From the NCBI RefSeq assembly GCF_000715495.1, contig NZ_JNLX01000185.1, positions 1-64,000 of the forward strand: a stretch of DNA of 64,000 nucleotides, read 5' to 3'. The stretch is from Hymenobacter sp. IS2118 (lineage in GTDB: Bacteria > Bacteroidota > Bacteroidia > Cytophagales > Hymenobacteraceae). The position numbers were made by a program, and so were the translations under genes. Numbering within the stretch: the stretch's first letter is position 1; the number at the start of each line of letters is the position of its first letter. The notes below the pieces were generated by a model. It had not been told where the DNA came from and searched no databases. It saw nothing but the letters and a program-made list of their open reading frames with translations. Shown here one piece after another: positions 33,892 to 43,227 of the stretch.

Positions 33892-36237
33892 ATGAAGCTA
33901 TTTAAGTCTGCCGACCTTATCCGCAAAAGCAAGTACATCAGCCGCGATTTGAGTTGGCTGCGGTTCAATTACCGGGTGCTCGACCAGGTGCAGGACACCA
34001 GCCGGAGCATCTTTGATAAGCTCAAGTTTCTGGCCATCACCAGCTCTAACCTCGACGAGTTTTTCATGATTCGTGTGGGGTCGCTCTATAATTATCTGGA
34101 TTATGGCAAGGAGCGGATTGACTACTCGGGCCTGCGGGAGCTACCGTTTCGGCGCAAGCTGCTGGACTTCGCGCACCGTTTCGTGAACGACCAGAGCCTG
34201 ACTTACCTCAATGAGTTGAAGCCCAACTTCGAGAAGAACGGCTTTAACATTCTAAAGATGTCGGACCTCACGGAGCTGGAAATAAAGAAGGCTGACGGCT
34301 ACTTTAAAAACACCGTATTTCCGCTGCTCACGCCGATGGTCTACGACGCCTACCACGGCTTCCCGCTGATGATGAACCAGATGCTCATCTTTGGCGTAGT
34401 CACGCGTATCGGCAACAGCCTGGGCCTGGACGCGGAATCGGACAAGGGGCAGGAGCGGCTCACCTTCGTGCAGATACCGCAGAACCTGACCCGGTTCTTC
34501 GAGCTCACGCGCAAGGACAAGGTGATTTTTGTGCCCATCGAGGAAGTGGTACGCGAGTTTCTGCCGCGCCTGTTTCGCAACGTGGAGATTGTGGCGGCCA
34601 ACCTGTTCCGCATCAGCCGCAACGGCGACTTCACGCTCGAAGAGTCCGACGATATCGACAACGACTTCATTAAGGAAATTCAGGTGGGCCTGAAGACCCG
34701 CAAGCGCGGCCGCGTGGTGCGCGTGGAAGTGGAGCCCAACGCCTCACCGGTGCTCATGAACGTGCTGCGGGAGCGGTGGAACATCGACAACGGTAACGTA
34801 TTCGTCATCAATTCGCTGATTGACCTGAAAGGGCTGTGGCAGATTGTGAAGCACCCGGCTTTCCGGGGCAAAACACCCAAGCTGCCCACTCCAGTCGCGC
34901 CGCTCAGCTTGCCCGAAGGCGCCGAGGAGAACATGTTCGAGTACCTGAAGCACCACGACGTGCTGCTGCACCATCCCTACAACAGCATCGAGCCGATGGT
35001 GCGGCTGATGGAGCAGGCCGCCGTGGACCCGCACGTACTGGGCATCAAGCAAACCATCTACCGCCTCGCCGACGACTCTCGCGTGTCGGCGGCGCTGCTG
35101 AAGGCGGCCGAGAACGGCAAGCACGTTTCGGTGCTGTTTGAGGTGAAGGCCCGGTTTGATGAGGAAAAGAACATCCGCGAAGGGGCCCGGCTGGAGAAGG
35201 CCGGCTGCTTCGTGATTTACGGCGTGAGCAAGTACAAGACCCACACCAAACTGCTCATGATTATCCGCAAGGAAGGGGAGAAGGTGACGCGCTACGTGCA
35301 CATCGGCTCGGGCAACTACAACGAGCAAACCTCGCGCCTCTACACCGACGTGAGCCTGTTGACGACCAATGACGTGTACGGGCACGACGTGTCCGAATTC
35401 TTCAACGTCATCACCGGGCACTCGCAGCCCGACGATTACGAGTACCTCATCACGGCGCCCAAGGACATGCGGCAGCAGCTCATTCACCTCATTCGGGAGG
35501 AGGTGAAGCACGCCAAAAAAGGCCTGCCCAGCGGCATCGTGATGAAGATGAACTCGCTCGAAGACAAGGAGATTATCGACGAGTTTTACAAGGCCGCCAA
35601 AGCCGGTGTGCCCATTCGCTTCATCGTGCGCGGCATTTGCTGCCTGCGCCCCGGCCGGCCCGGCCTGAGCGAGAACATCGAAGTACGCAGCATCGTGGGC
35701 GAGTACCTGGAGCACACCCGGCTGTTCTATTTCCACCACGGCGGCGAGGCGCGGGTATACGCCGGCTCGGCTGACATCATGGTGCGCTCCTTCGACCGGC
35801 GCATTGAAGCAATATTTTTGATTGTTAATCCGCAGCTCAAGCGGGAGGCCATTAATATTCTGATGATGAATATGATGGATAATCAGAACAGCTACGTGAT
35901 GCGGGAGGATGGCGCCTACATCCGGCAGCATCCGGCCCCCGGCGAGCCAGTGGTGAATGTGCATAAAGCCTTCTTCAAGCGCGACGAAGCCCAACTCGCC
36001 ACCGCCACCCCGGAAGGACTGTTGGCGTTGCTCGACGTGCAGGCGCAACGCCGCCTCGACGTAGCCAAAGCCCTGGGCGTAGCTGATGAACTGACCGCTC
36101 TGGCAGCGCAGCACGCGAGCGAGGCAGCCGATGATGCTTTCGGCGAAGGCGAGACGGAGGATGCCTGTGAAGACGATGCCACGCCGGTGGGGCACGTCGA
36201 TGAGGAAAGCGTGAGCAGCGTGGCGGCGCAAGGCTAA
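33892..36237 (+). CDS. ppk1: Polyphosphate kinase 1
   Basis: A 781-residue PPK1 that makes polyphosphate from ATP. The N-terminal domain (SRDLSWLRFNYRVLDQ, TSSNLDEFFMIRVGSL), and two phospholipase-D-like catalytic domains are present. The catalytic histidine is about H451 in YKTHTKLLMI, followed by YVHIGSGNYNEQTSRLYTD. Arginine and second-histidine blocks (RGICCLRPG and FYFHHGGEARVYAGSADIM) are intact. The protein is about 90 residues longer than typical PPK1: an acidic C-terminal tail (EAADDAFGEGETEDACEDDA) follows the last domain. It converges with ppx, the degrading enzyme. Confidence 0.95.
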   Translation: MKLFKSADLIRKSKYISRDLSWLRFNYRVLDQVQDTSRSIFDKLKFLAITSSNLDEFFMIRVGSLYNYLDYGKERIDYSGLRELPFRRKLLDFAHRFVNDQSLTYLNELKPNFEKNGFNILKMSDLTELEIKKADGYFKNTVFPLLTPMVYDAYHGFPLMMNQMLIFGVVTRIGNSLGLDAESDKGQERLTFVQIPQNLTRFFELTRKDKVIFVPIEEVVREFLPRLFRNVEIVAANLFRISRNGDFTLEESDDIDNDFIKEIQVGLKTRKRGRVVRVEVEPNASPVLMNVLRERWNIDNGNVFVINSLIDLKGLWQIVKHPAFRGKTPKLPTPVAPLSLPEGAEENMFEYLKHHDVLLHHPYNSIEPMVRLMEQAAVDPHVLGIKQTIYRLADDSRVSAALLKAAENGKHVSVLFEVKARFDEEKNIREGARLEKAGCFVIYGVSKYKTHTKLLMIIRKEGEKVTRYVHIGSGNYNEQTSRLYTDVSLLTTNDVYGHDVSEFFNVITGHSQPDDYEYLITAPKDMRQQLIHLIREEVKHAKKGLPSGIVMKMNSLEDKEIIDEFYKAAKAGVPIRFIVRGICCLRPGRPGLSENIEVRSIVGEYLEHTRLFYFHHGGEARVYAGSADIMVRSFDRRIEAIFLIVNPQLKREAINILMMNMMDNQNSYVMREDGAYIRQHPAPGEPVVNVHKAFFKRDEAQLATATPEGLLALLDVQAQRRLDVAKALGVADELTALAAQHASEAADDAFGEGETEDACEDDATPVGHVDEESVSSVAAQG

Positions 36238-36268
36238 GCCCAGTCGCTTGCTACGCAGGACCTATAAC

Positions 36269-36303
36269 AACGCCCGAACGCGCTAATGCACGTTCGGGCG
36301 TTT
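36269..36303 (+). terminator. Hairpin terminator between ppk1 and ppx
   Basis: AACGCCCGAACG pairs with CGTTCGGGCGTT over ten bases; the T tail is short. Confidence 0.7.
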
Positions 36304-36367
36304 GCGTATTGTCCCGGTATGAATATCTTGAAAATCAGGCAACGCCAAATTGCGCCTTAGCGCATTC

Positions 36368-37363
36368 CTACTCCAGCTCGGCGGGTACGTTTTGCACGTC
36401 GGGCACGGGCAGGTGGGCGGGATGGCCGGCGGCGGGGTCGGAATTCAGGTCGTCGAAAAAGTCTTCGAACAGGGATTGCAGCATGCCATCCTTCAGGCCA
36501 ATGTCGGGCACGAGCATGCTGTTGATGCCGGCCCATTCCATGGCGGAGAGGTAGATGTGGCCGGCGGGCACGATGACGTCGGCGCGGTCGGGATTGAGCA
36601 TGGCCACGTTCACCCGTTCTTCCATGCTCAGGCCCGAAAGGCGCCGCAGGATGCTGTCGATGCTGCGCTTGGTGATGGGCTTGTTGGGCGCGGCGGGCGA
36701 CATGCTGTATATTTTATTGATGTTGCCGCCCGTGCCGATGGCCCGCGTAACGTGGTGCCTGCGGGCGTGCTCGCGCACCCAGGATTCCATGCGCTCCCAC
36801 AGCTCGGTTTGGGCCTCGGTATTGGCATCGCCGCTTTCCTCCTGCTGCATGCGGCGAATGGAGCCGATTTCGAACGACTGCGCGGCCACTTTGCGGCGGT
36901 CGTGGTAGATGTTGAATTCGGTGCTGCCGCCGCCCACATCGATGTGCAGGTAATGCTTGTTGTCTTCCAGCAAGTGCTCGATAACGCGGTTGATGTAGAA
37001 GGCTTCATCCTGCCCGTCAATTACTTTGATTTCCATGCCCAGCTCCTGACGTACCCGCGCCGCAATGGCCGCGCCGTTGGCAGCGGAGCGCATGGCCGAG
37101 GTGGCGCACACTAAGTAGTGGCAGACTTCGTGCACCTCCATCAGCAGCTTGAGGGAGTGCAGAAACTTGACGAATTTTTCTTCCTTAGCGGGCGAAATCT
37201 CGCCGGAAGCAAACACGTCTTCGCCCAAACGCATGGGGAAACGTACGTACTCGACGCGCTTTAGTCGGTAGCGCCCTTCGTAATAAAGCACCGCCGATAT
37301 CTGGCAACGAACAGCATTAGACCCAATATCGATGGCGGCAATTTTGCGAAGCGGATAATTCAT
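36368..37363 (-). CDS. ppx: Exopolyphosphatase, Ppx/GppA family
   Basis: A 331-residue two-lobed actin-like phosphatase that removes terminal phosphates from polyphosphate or hydrolyses pppGpp. Motifs: AAIDIGSNAVRC (phosphate 1), ATSAMRSAANG, the catalytic-glutamate block DGQDEAFYI, HIDVGGGSTEFNI and AIGTGGNINKI. The start ATG in MNYPLRKIAAID places the first motif as in the family. It lacks the C-terminal helical (HD) extension of long Ppx enzymes. Convergent arrangement with ppk1 makes polyphosphate the likely substrate. Confidence 0.9.
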   Translation of the reverse strand: MNYPLRKIAAIDIGSNAVRCQISAVLYYEGRYRLKRVEYVRFPMRLGEDVFASGEISPAKEEKFVKFLHSLKLLMEVHEVCHYLVCATSAMRSAANGAAIAARVRQELGMEIKVIDGQDEAFYINRVIEHLLEDNKHYLHIDVGGGSTEFNIYHDRRKVAAQSFEIGSIRRMQQEESGDANTEAQTELWERMESWVREHARRHHVTRAIGTGGNINKIYSMSPAAPNKPITKRSIDSILRRLSGLSMEERVNVAMLNPDRADVIVPAGHIYLSAMEWAGINSMLVPDIGLKDGMLQSLFEDFFDDLNSDPAAGHPAHLPVPDVQNVPAELE

Positions 37364-37491
37364 GGGCACGAAATTACGGGAGAATGGCAGCGGATAATGC
37401 GGCAGGCCGCGAATCATTCCTTAACCCGCCGCTGCTTACACAATAGAGCCACCAACACGCTCCATTATTGGACCTGCCCACGGTTGTTTCT

Positions 37492-37533
37492 CGCAGAGGT
37501 TCGCGGAGGTAAAACGCGGAGGTCCGCAGAGGT
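37492..37533. repeat. Second CGCAGAGGT-type tandem repeat
   Basis: Same order of units as at 22423-22461, with a few A-to-G changes (CGCGGAGGT). Confidence 0.8.
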
Positions 37534-37585
37534 CAGGCCGCAAAATCTGCTAACCTTTGCGAGAGGCAACAATTGTAATTTCCAA

Positions 37586-40500
37586 CTACTTATCGATGCG
37601 GAAACCCAGCCCAAATTGCAGCAAAGTGTTTTCCACCGATTTCTGGTAGGAGAAGGTGAGGGCCAGGGTTTCTACGACGGGAGCGAGGTAGAAGCCCGCG
37701 CCGTAGCCCGAGCGCCAGCCGCCGGGCGAGCTGCCCTCGTAGTACACGCGCCCCTGGTCGTAGAAGCCAAACACGCCGTAGCTAAAGGGCAAAAACCCGT
37801 TTTTGACCCGCCCCAGGGCCAGGCGCAGCTCCGTGTTGTAGTACAGGCTGGCGTCGCCGCTGAAGCGGTTGCGGTAGTAGCCGCGCAGGCCCTCCCGCAG
37901 GCCCAGCGACGCGAATTTATAGAACGGAATTTCGCTGTCGCGGCCGTAGTTTTTGGCGCCGCCGCCCTTCACCACCAGCGTAACGGGGATGCCCAGGGTG
38001 GCCGTGCCGTAGTATTCGGCAAAGCCCTGGGTGAGGCCGAAATTGGTTTTGGCGCCGGCCAGTTGCCGGTAGCTGTCGTGCTGGGCAAACAGGCGCACGC
38101 CCCGCCGGGCAAAGGCCGGCCGGTCGCGCAGGTCCAGGTCGAATACCGCGTTCAAACCCAGCAGGCGCTGGAAGCTGGTGTTGATGATAGGGTCAACCAC
38201 GGGATTGTCGGGACGGAACGGGTAGGTGCCGAGGTAGCTGGTAGGGGCAAAGTCGGTGGCGTAGTACTCAAATGTCGGCCCCACCCGAATCAGGCTCCGT
38301 TGGAAAAATACTCGTTCCAGGAAGGTGGTGAGCGTGAGGCCCCGGTAGCGGGCGCTGTAAAAGTTGTTGTCGTACTGGTCCTGGTTCAGCGCCGTGTTGT
38401 TGCCGAGCCCGAAGAAATTGTAGAACGGAAAGTAGTTGCCATAGCTGACCGCGCCGCCCGCATCGACTTTGCCGATAGCATAGCGGTGCCGGGTGCTGGC
38501 CGTGAGCTGGCGCTGGCCCCCGGTGCTCACTTCAGCCAGAAACGAGTACTGGTTCTTGAATCCGGGCTTGCGGAAGCCCTGACGTTGAAACGTGGCGCCT
38601 GCACTGACCGTGAAGCCATCGTTGCGGTTGTAGCCCAAGCCGATGCTGGGCCGGTAGGAATTGTACTCGAATTGCTCCCGGTCGTAGGCATTCACGCCGG
38701 GGCGGGGGCTGGTGCGGTTGTCGGTTTCGGGGCCGGCTTTGAGGTCGGTGCCGGGCAGGTCGTATACCTTGGTGAGGGTGCGGAGCCCGGCCGCCCGCGA
38801 GTCGTCGGCAATCCGGTCCTTGCCCTCGCCGCCAATCACGCGCACCAGAATGCTATGGCTGCCGCCGTCCCCGGTCAGGGTGAAAATATCGCGGCCATCA
38901 AGGCCGTAGAGGCAGATTTCCTCGGTTTCGCGGGGCTCAAAAGTGCGGTCGAAAAGGGCCGGACCCTGGGGTGCGTCGCCTTCCTTGGCCCGGTCGAACA
39001 GCTGCACGCGCACCTGCCCCGTGGGCAGCCGGTTCACCAAAAACACCTCACCTTTGTTGCTGCCCACCACGTCCACCCGCTTGGCCAGCAGCAGGTAGTA
39101 ATCGTCCAGGGCTTTGGGTAAGGTTTTGATGCGGGCCTTTAACTTCCGGTTGAGGTCGTTGCCGGATAAGCCCTGAATTTCAGCGGGTAGTTTGCCAGTC
39201 GCCTTATCAATGGCGGCTGGAGTAAGCTGCGTTTGCAGGTACTTCCCGGCCTCCTGCCACTGCGCGCGGCTGAGGCTTTGGAGCAGGAAGCGGTCGAGGT
39301 GGCGGGCGGGCCAGTTCAAGCTTTTCAGGTCGTTGAAATCTTCCTGGAAATCTTCGATGCTGGGCACGGCCCATTCGCGGTTGGCCACGTAGGTGAGCAG
39401 GCCGTTCCAGAGGGTGAAGCTCTGGTCGCGGTCGCGCGGAATGGGGCGGTAGAGTGTGGTGCCGTCGGCCTGCTTGAAACCGGCCCACTTCCAGTTGTCC
39501 TCGTGCTTGCCGAAGTCGGCCACCAGCATGTCGAAGGCGCGGGCGCGGGCCAGGGCGGGCGCGTCGATGCGGTTGTCGTTATCCTTATAAAGCTTGCGGA
39601 AGAAGTTGAAGCTGCGGGTCACCTCATCGGAGCCGCCGAAGCCGGGCAGGTTGGGTTTATCTGGCGATGAACTTCGTTTGGGGTCTTTGGGGCTGTCTTC
39701 GAGGGTGCCGAGCAGGCCGGCGTATTGCGCGCGGTAGGGGCCCAGCTGCTGGTTGTCGGGCAGGCGGAACAGGCGCGGGCGGGCGTGCAGGATGTCGGTT
39801 TTATCGAGCAGCGCGCCCGTCACCAGGGCCGAGTACGGGTGGGCCGTGGCGGTGATGTCGCGGAGCACGTCGGCCGCAATCGAGCGGCGTAGCTCCGGGG
39901 GCAGAATGCGGGTCACGTCCTTGTCCACGGAGCGAAACACGTACGCCGAGCTGTCGGCCGCAATCAGCTTGAGGGAAGTGGTTTGGCGCCCGCCGCCCTT
40001 GCCATACGGGCGCAGGCCGCCTTTTTCGGTGCGCAGGTCCAGGGTGGGCACGGCCACGGGCTGGAGCCAGGAGGAGCGGTAGATGCTGCCGAGGAAGAAT
40101 CGCTTGGCGCCGTTGCCCTTGTATTCCGGGCCGGGCACCACCGTGGTAATGGCCTGAAAAGGCGCATCCGGCATGGCCTCCGCCGCCGTTTTGGCTACGC
40201 CGGGGCAGTCCGACAGAAAAGGGTTGACCGGAACTTTGGAATCGGCCAGCCCGGCGCAGGCCGAACGAAATAACGTGGTGGCGAAGGCACTGGTAGCGGG
40301 CGCGGCGGCGCTGCCGAACGTGTAGAAGTGCGTGGTAACGGTGCCATCGACAAAGTACTCCAGGGCCGTGTAGCCCTCTTTGCTTTCGTTATAAAGCGAT
40401 GCGCCCGCGGGCCCCACGTGCTGGCTTTCGGCAAAGCTGCCGCTCACCACGTGGTAGTTGCCCTGGAAAGGCGTGAGCTGGAGGCTGTAGTCGTGCGCGG

Positions 40501-41338
40501 CGGCATAAACTACGCCGGGGTTGCTTTGCAGAGTATTGAGCAACTCCTGGCGCAGCTCCTGGTAGCGCGGGTTGGCCAAATCGCGCGGGGAGCCCACGTT
40601 CTGGCGGTAGGCCGCGTAAATGGTGCCCAGCACGGGCGGGCTGAGGTGGCGCGACAGAGGCTGACTGCCGCCGTACACGCCGGTGCTCAGCACCGGATGG
40701 TGGCCTACCAGCAGCACATTCCGGCCCTTGGTCTCATCAATAATATCCTGGAGCTGCTCCCGAAATTCCTCTTTAGTCAGGGTTTTGCAATCGGTGTCGG
40801 GGGCTTCGGGCCGGTCGAAGGGATGGGTGAACCACGGGGTGTTGATGGCCACGAGGCGTACCAGCGGGGCCACGTCCACTACCTCGGGGCCGGGGCAGCC
40901 GTTGGTGGGCAGGAAGGCATTCTGGCCGGGCAGCTGTTTTTCGATGTACTTCTCCAGGCGGCGCACGGCCTTGAGGCCGCCGTTGCCGGAATTGGCCCAG
41001 TCTTTATCGCCGGGCAGGAAGTAGATTTTACCCAGCGGCAAGCCCTTCACCAGCGCAATCAGGGCATCGGCCCGGCTGCGGGCGGCCGTGGCCAGTACCG
41101 AGTCGCCCTTGGCCGCCAGGCCGGTGTTGCTCACAATATCGCCCAGGTGCACGACCGTGAAAGGACTGGTTTGCTGTTCCAAAGCCACCCGCAGCTGCTT
41201 GAGACGCTCCGGCGGCAAATCAGCCCGGGCGGTGTTGCCCAACAGGAAAACGGTATGGGCCGGCGAAGCAGTCTGGGCGTGGGAAGTGCTGGCAATAAAA
41301 AGAGAAATTGCCAGAAGCAGGGTTAAAAATCGAGGCAT
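37586..41338 (-). CDS. Metallophosphoesterase fused to an outer-membrane beta-barrel
   Basis: A 1250-residue exported protein with a signal peptide (ending about residue 21, SHAQ). Residues 28-340 form a calcineurin-like phosphoesterase domain: VVHLGDIVSNTG, YFLPGDKDWANSG (variant of GNHD), LLVGHHPVLSTG and a VYAAAHDYSLQL form of the last GHxH motif. The usual first D-x-H is LLGNTAR here. The middle 500 residues are poorly known. The last 330 residues are a BamA/surface-antigen-type beta-barrel (SYRPSIGLGYNRNDGF, LRGYYRNRFSGDASLYYNTELRLALG). It thus places an enzyme domain on the outer membrane, on the periplasmic or outer side. Confidence 0.82.
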   Translation of the reverse strand: MPRFLTLLLAISLFIASTSHAQTASPAHTVFLLGNTARADLPPERLKQLRVALEQQTSPFTVVHLGDIVSNTGLAAKGDSVLATAARSRADALIALVKGLPLGKIYFLPGDKDWANSGNGGLKAVRRLEKYIEKQLPGQNAFLPTNGCPGPEVVDVAPLVRLVAINTPWFTHPFDRPEAPDTDCKTLTKEEFREQLQDIIDETKGRNVLLVGHHPVLSTGVYGGSQPLSRHLSPPVLGTIYAAYRQNVGSPRDLANPRYQELRQELLNTLQSNPGVVYAAAHDYSLQLTPFQGNYHVVSGSFAESQHVGPAGASLYNESKEGYTALEYFVDGTVTTHFYTFGSAAAPATSAFATTLFRSACAGLADSKVPVNPFLSDCPGVAKTAAEAMPDAPFQAITTVVPGPEYKGNGAKRFFLGSIYRSSWLQPVAVPTLDLRTEKGGLRPYGKGGGRQTTSLKLIAADSSAYVFRSVDKDVTRILPPELRRSIAADVLRDITATAHPYSALVTGALLDKTDILHARPRLFRLPDNQQLGPYRAQYAGLLGTLEDSPKDPKRSSSPDKPNLPGFGGSDEVTRSFNFFRKLYKDNDNRIDAPALARARAFDMLVADFGKHEDNWKWAGFKQADGTTLYRPIPRDRDQSFTLWNGLLTYVANREWAVPSIEDFQEDFNDLKSLNWPARHLDRFLLQSLSRAQWQEAGKYLQTQLTPAAIDKATGKLPAEIQGLSGNDLNRKLKARIKTLPKALDDYYLLLAKRVDVVGSNKGEVFLVNRLPTGQVRVQLFDRAKEGDAPQGPALFDRTFEPRETEEICLYGLDGRDIFTLTGDGGSHSILVRVIGGEGKDRIADDSRAAGLRTLTKVYDLPGTDLKAGPETDNRTSPRPGVNAYDREQFEYNSYRPSIGLGYNRNDGFTVSAGATFQRQGFRKPGFKNQYSFLAEVSTGGQRQLTASTRHRYAIGKVDAGGAVSYGNYFPFYNFFGLGNNTALNQDQYDNNFYSARYRGLTLTTFLERVFFQRSLIRVGPTFEYYATDFAPTSYLGTYPFRPDNPVVDPIINTSFQRLLGLNAVFDLDLRDRPAFARRGVRLFAQHDSYRQLAGAKTNFGLTQGFAEYYGTATLGIPVTLVVKGGGAKNYGRDSEIPFYKFASLGLREGLRGYYRNRFSGDASLYYNTELRLALGRVKNGFLPFSYGVFGFYDQGRVYYEGSSPGGWRSGYGAGFYLAPVVETLALTFSYQKSVENTLLQFGLGFRIDK

Positions 41339-41393
41339 GGAGACAGATTATTGCCCCTCTTACGACGGCAGCCCAAAAAGGTAAGCCGCCTCA

Positions 41394-41942
41394 TTAAAAG
41401 CGCTTCCGCTGCACCTTGGCCAACTGCCGCTGCAAGCCCAATAATACCAGGCACGGAAGACCCACCCACACGGCCTCGCTGGCCAGAACCCGCAGTCCCC
41501 GGCCGCTAAAAAAAGCCTTGATGCCAATGGGCGACACCTTAATTGGCCGTAAGCCAAAAAAATACCGCTCCAAATCCCAGGGGCTGAAAAACGCGACGCC
41601 CAGGCCGCCCGTGGTCATGGCATCGAGCACGCCGTGCGACGCCGTAGCCAGAAATAAAAGCAGCCCCAGTCGCGCCGCCGCCGGGCGTTGGCCCGCCCGC
41701 GCCAGCCGGCTCCACAGCACGCCCACGGCCGCTACCAAAGCCGCCGCCAACAGCGAGTGCGTGAGGCCGCGGTGGCCCCACAGGCTCTCGTACGGCACAC
41801 CCAGCTTGTAGCCCAGCGCGTCCACGTCGGGCAGGGCGGCACACGCGGCCGCCGCCACCCAGTAGGGCCAGTGTCGGCGTTCGGGAAGAATAAGTTTGCC
41901 CAAAGTAGCGCCCAAGGCCGCGTGCGCGAATGCTGATGCCAT
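41394..41942 (-). CDS. YdjM/DUF457-type membrane-bound metal-dependent hydrolase
   Basis: A 182-residue membrane protein with about four hydrophobic helices. It has the DUF457 pattern: FAHAALGATLGK near the N-terminus, ALPDVDALGYKLG, HRGLTHSLLAA and ASHGVLDAMTTGG, giving the histidines and aspartates of a possible metal site. Annotated in relatives as a membrane-bound metal-dependent hydrolase of the LexA-regulated YdjM type; the substrate is unknown. Start is ATG in MASAFAHAAL. Same strand as and 55 bases after the Sir2 gene. Confidence 0.8.
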   Translation of the reverse strand: MASAFAHAALGATLGKLILPERRHWPYWVAAAACAALPDVDALGYKLGVPYESLWGHRGLTHSLLAAALVAAVGVLWSRLARAGQRPAAARLGLLLFLATASHGVLDAMTTGGLGVAFFSPWDLERYFFGLRPIKVSPIGIKAFFSGRGLRVLASEAVWVGLPCLVLLGLQRQLAKVQRKRF

Positions 41943-41997
41943 AACCGACGAGAAGAACAGCCGCGAATGTAGGCGCGGAAAAGCCACTGCCTCCTTT

Positions 41998-42684
41998 TCA
42001 GCCCGCCGCCAGCTCGCTCAATACCCTGGGCACGCCCGTGGTGGCGGGCTCCACCACGTATCGGATGCCGCGCCGGCCCGCCTCGGGCTGATGCGGGTCG
42101 ATGACGTAGACCGGGCAGCCCACGGGGGCGTAGTGCAGCAGGCCCGCGGCCGGGTAAACCTGCAGAGAAGTACCCACCACCAGCAGGGCATCGGCAGTAC
42201 CCGCCACTTCGGCGGCCTGTTCAATCAGGGGTACCATCTCGCCAAACCATACGATGTGCGGGCGCAGCTGCCCGCCGTCGGGCGCGAGGTCGCCGGGATT
42301 AATGTCGCCGGGGCAGTCGTATACCTTGGTTTCATCCTTCACCGAACGCATCTGACTGAGCCGGCCGTGCAGGTGGATAACCTCCGTGGAGCCGGCGCGC
42401 TCGTGCAGGTCGTCCACATTTTGGGTGATGATGGTGACGCGCCAGCCGGCTTCTTCCTCAAAGCCCGCGAGTGCCAGATGCGCTGCATTGGGCGACACGG
42501 TACGCGCCTGGGCGCGCCGCTGATTATAAAAATCGAGCACCAAAGCGGGGTCGCGGGCAAAGCCTTCGGGCGAGGCCACGTCTTCCACGCGGTGGTTTTC
42601 CCACAGCCCGTTGCTGTCGCGAAACGTGCGAATACCAGATTCGGCTGAGACGCCAGCTCCGGTGAGAACGACCAGATGTTTCAT
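41998..42684 (-). CDS. cobB: NAD-dependent protein deacylase (Sir2/CobB), zinc-less type
   Basis: A 228-residue sirtuin that removes acyl groups from lysine with NAD. NAD-binding GAGVSAESGIRTFRD, TQNVDDLHERAG, the catalytic histidine in IHLHGRL and the GTSLQVYPAAGL block are intact. FYNQRR has the Tyr and Arg that let class III sirtuins bind succinyl and malonyl lysine. The structural-zinc region between HGRL and RPHIVWFGE holds only one cysteine (YDCPGD), so three of the four zinc ligands are missing. Such zinc-less forms are known in Bacteroidota. Confidence 0.9.
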   Translation of the reverse strand: MKHLVVLTGAGVSAESGIRTFRDSNGLWENHRVEDVASPEGFARDPALVLDFYNQRRAQARTVSPNAAHLALAGFEEEAGWRVTIITQNVDDLHERAGSTEVIHLHGRLSQMRSVKDETKVYDCPGDINPGDLAPDGGQLRPHIVWFGEMVPLIEQAAEVAGTADALLVVGTSLQVYPAAGLLHYAPVGCPVYVIDPHQPEAGRRGIRYVVEPATTGVPRVLSELAAG

Positions 42685-42762
42685 GGTTTTAGGGTAGGAG
42701 TATGTGAGGGTAGGATTTGCAAATCGTAATGACGGGCCAATGGGCTCATTGTTAAAGTCCGT

Positions 42763-43179
42763 CTACAGTTCTATCTCGCCATCTCCTTCGCCGTGCCAAA
42801 ACTTGATGCGGCTGGCTTGCACCCGAACCAGCACGATGCCGGGCGTGTCAATTCCTTCTTTGAACCAACGCTTTAGCTCGGGTAGCCAGTGCTTTTCGAG
42901 GGTGGCCCGCTGGCGGATAAGCGTGGCGGTGCCCACCACGGACACATACAGGTAATCGGGCCCGGAAAAGCCGAGGCTGACGTGCGAATTTTCGGTGATG
43001 TCGCGCACGGTGCGCGAGTCTTCGTAGGTGAAATAGTAGGAATTGCCGTCGTATTCCACGTCGCCGTTGTTGCTCATGGGGCGGGTACTGAGCTGGCCCC
43101 GGCTGGTGTGCGTGGTGAGCAGGGCGATGTCGAGCTTCGCCATTTTGGCAGCGACGGCTTTGAGCGTAGTTTCAGCCAT
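42763..43179 (-). CDS. Pyridoxamine 5'-phosphate oxidase-family (general stress protein 26-like)
   Basis: A 138-residue split-barrel flavoprotein-like protein. The pattern LDIALLTTHTSRGQLSTRPMS, the FTYEDSRTVRDI strand-loop, HVSLGFS and YVSVVGTATLI fits the general stress protein 26 branch of the FMN-binding family. The Trp/Tyr-rich C-terminus (KFWHGEGDGEIEL) is also usual. It probably binds FMN or F420-like cofactor and reduces an unknown substrate. Not a true vitamin B6 biosynthetic oxidase. Confidence 0.85.
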   Translation of the reverse strand: MAETTLKAVAAKMAKLDIALLTTHTSRGQLSTRPMSNNGDVEYDGNSYYFTYEDSRTVRDITENSHVSLGFSGPDYLYVSVVGTATLIRQRATLEKHWLPELKRWFKEGIDTPGIVLVRVQASRIKFWHGEGDGEIEL

Positions 43180-43227
43180 AGTATTTTGAGGGAGAGGAAA
43201 AGGGCAAAGTAATGCGGGCGGTCCGGC

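Noticed and set aside
34744..36231. A 495-codon frame opposite ppk1
   Set aside because: Antisense shadow of a clearly functional gene; His/Val/Gln-rich product without motifs.
37397..39121. A 574-codon plus-strand frame
   Set aside because: Overlaps the beta-barrel part of the fusion gene in antisense and runs through the CGCAGAGGT repeat.
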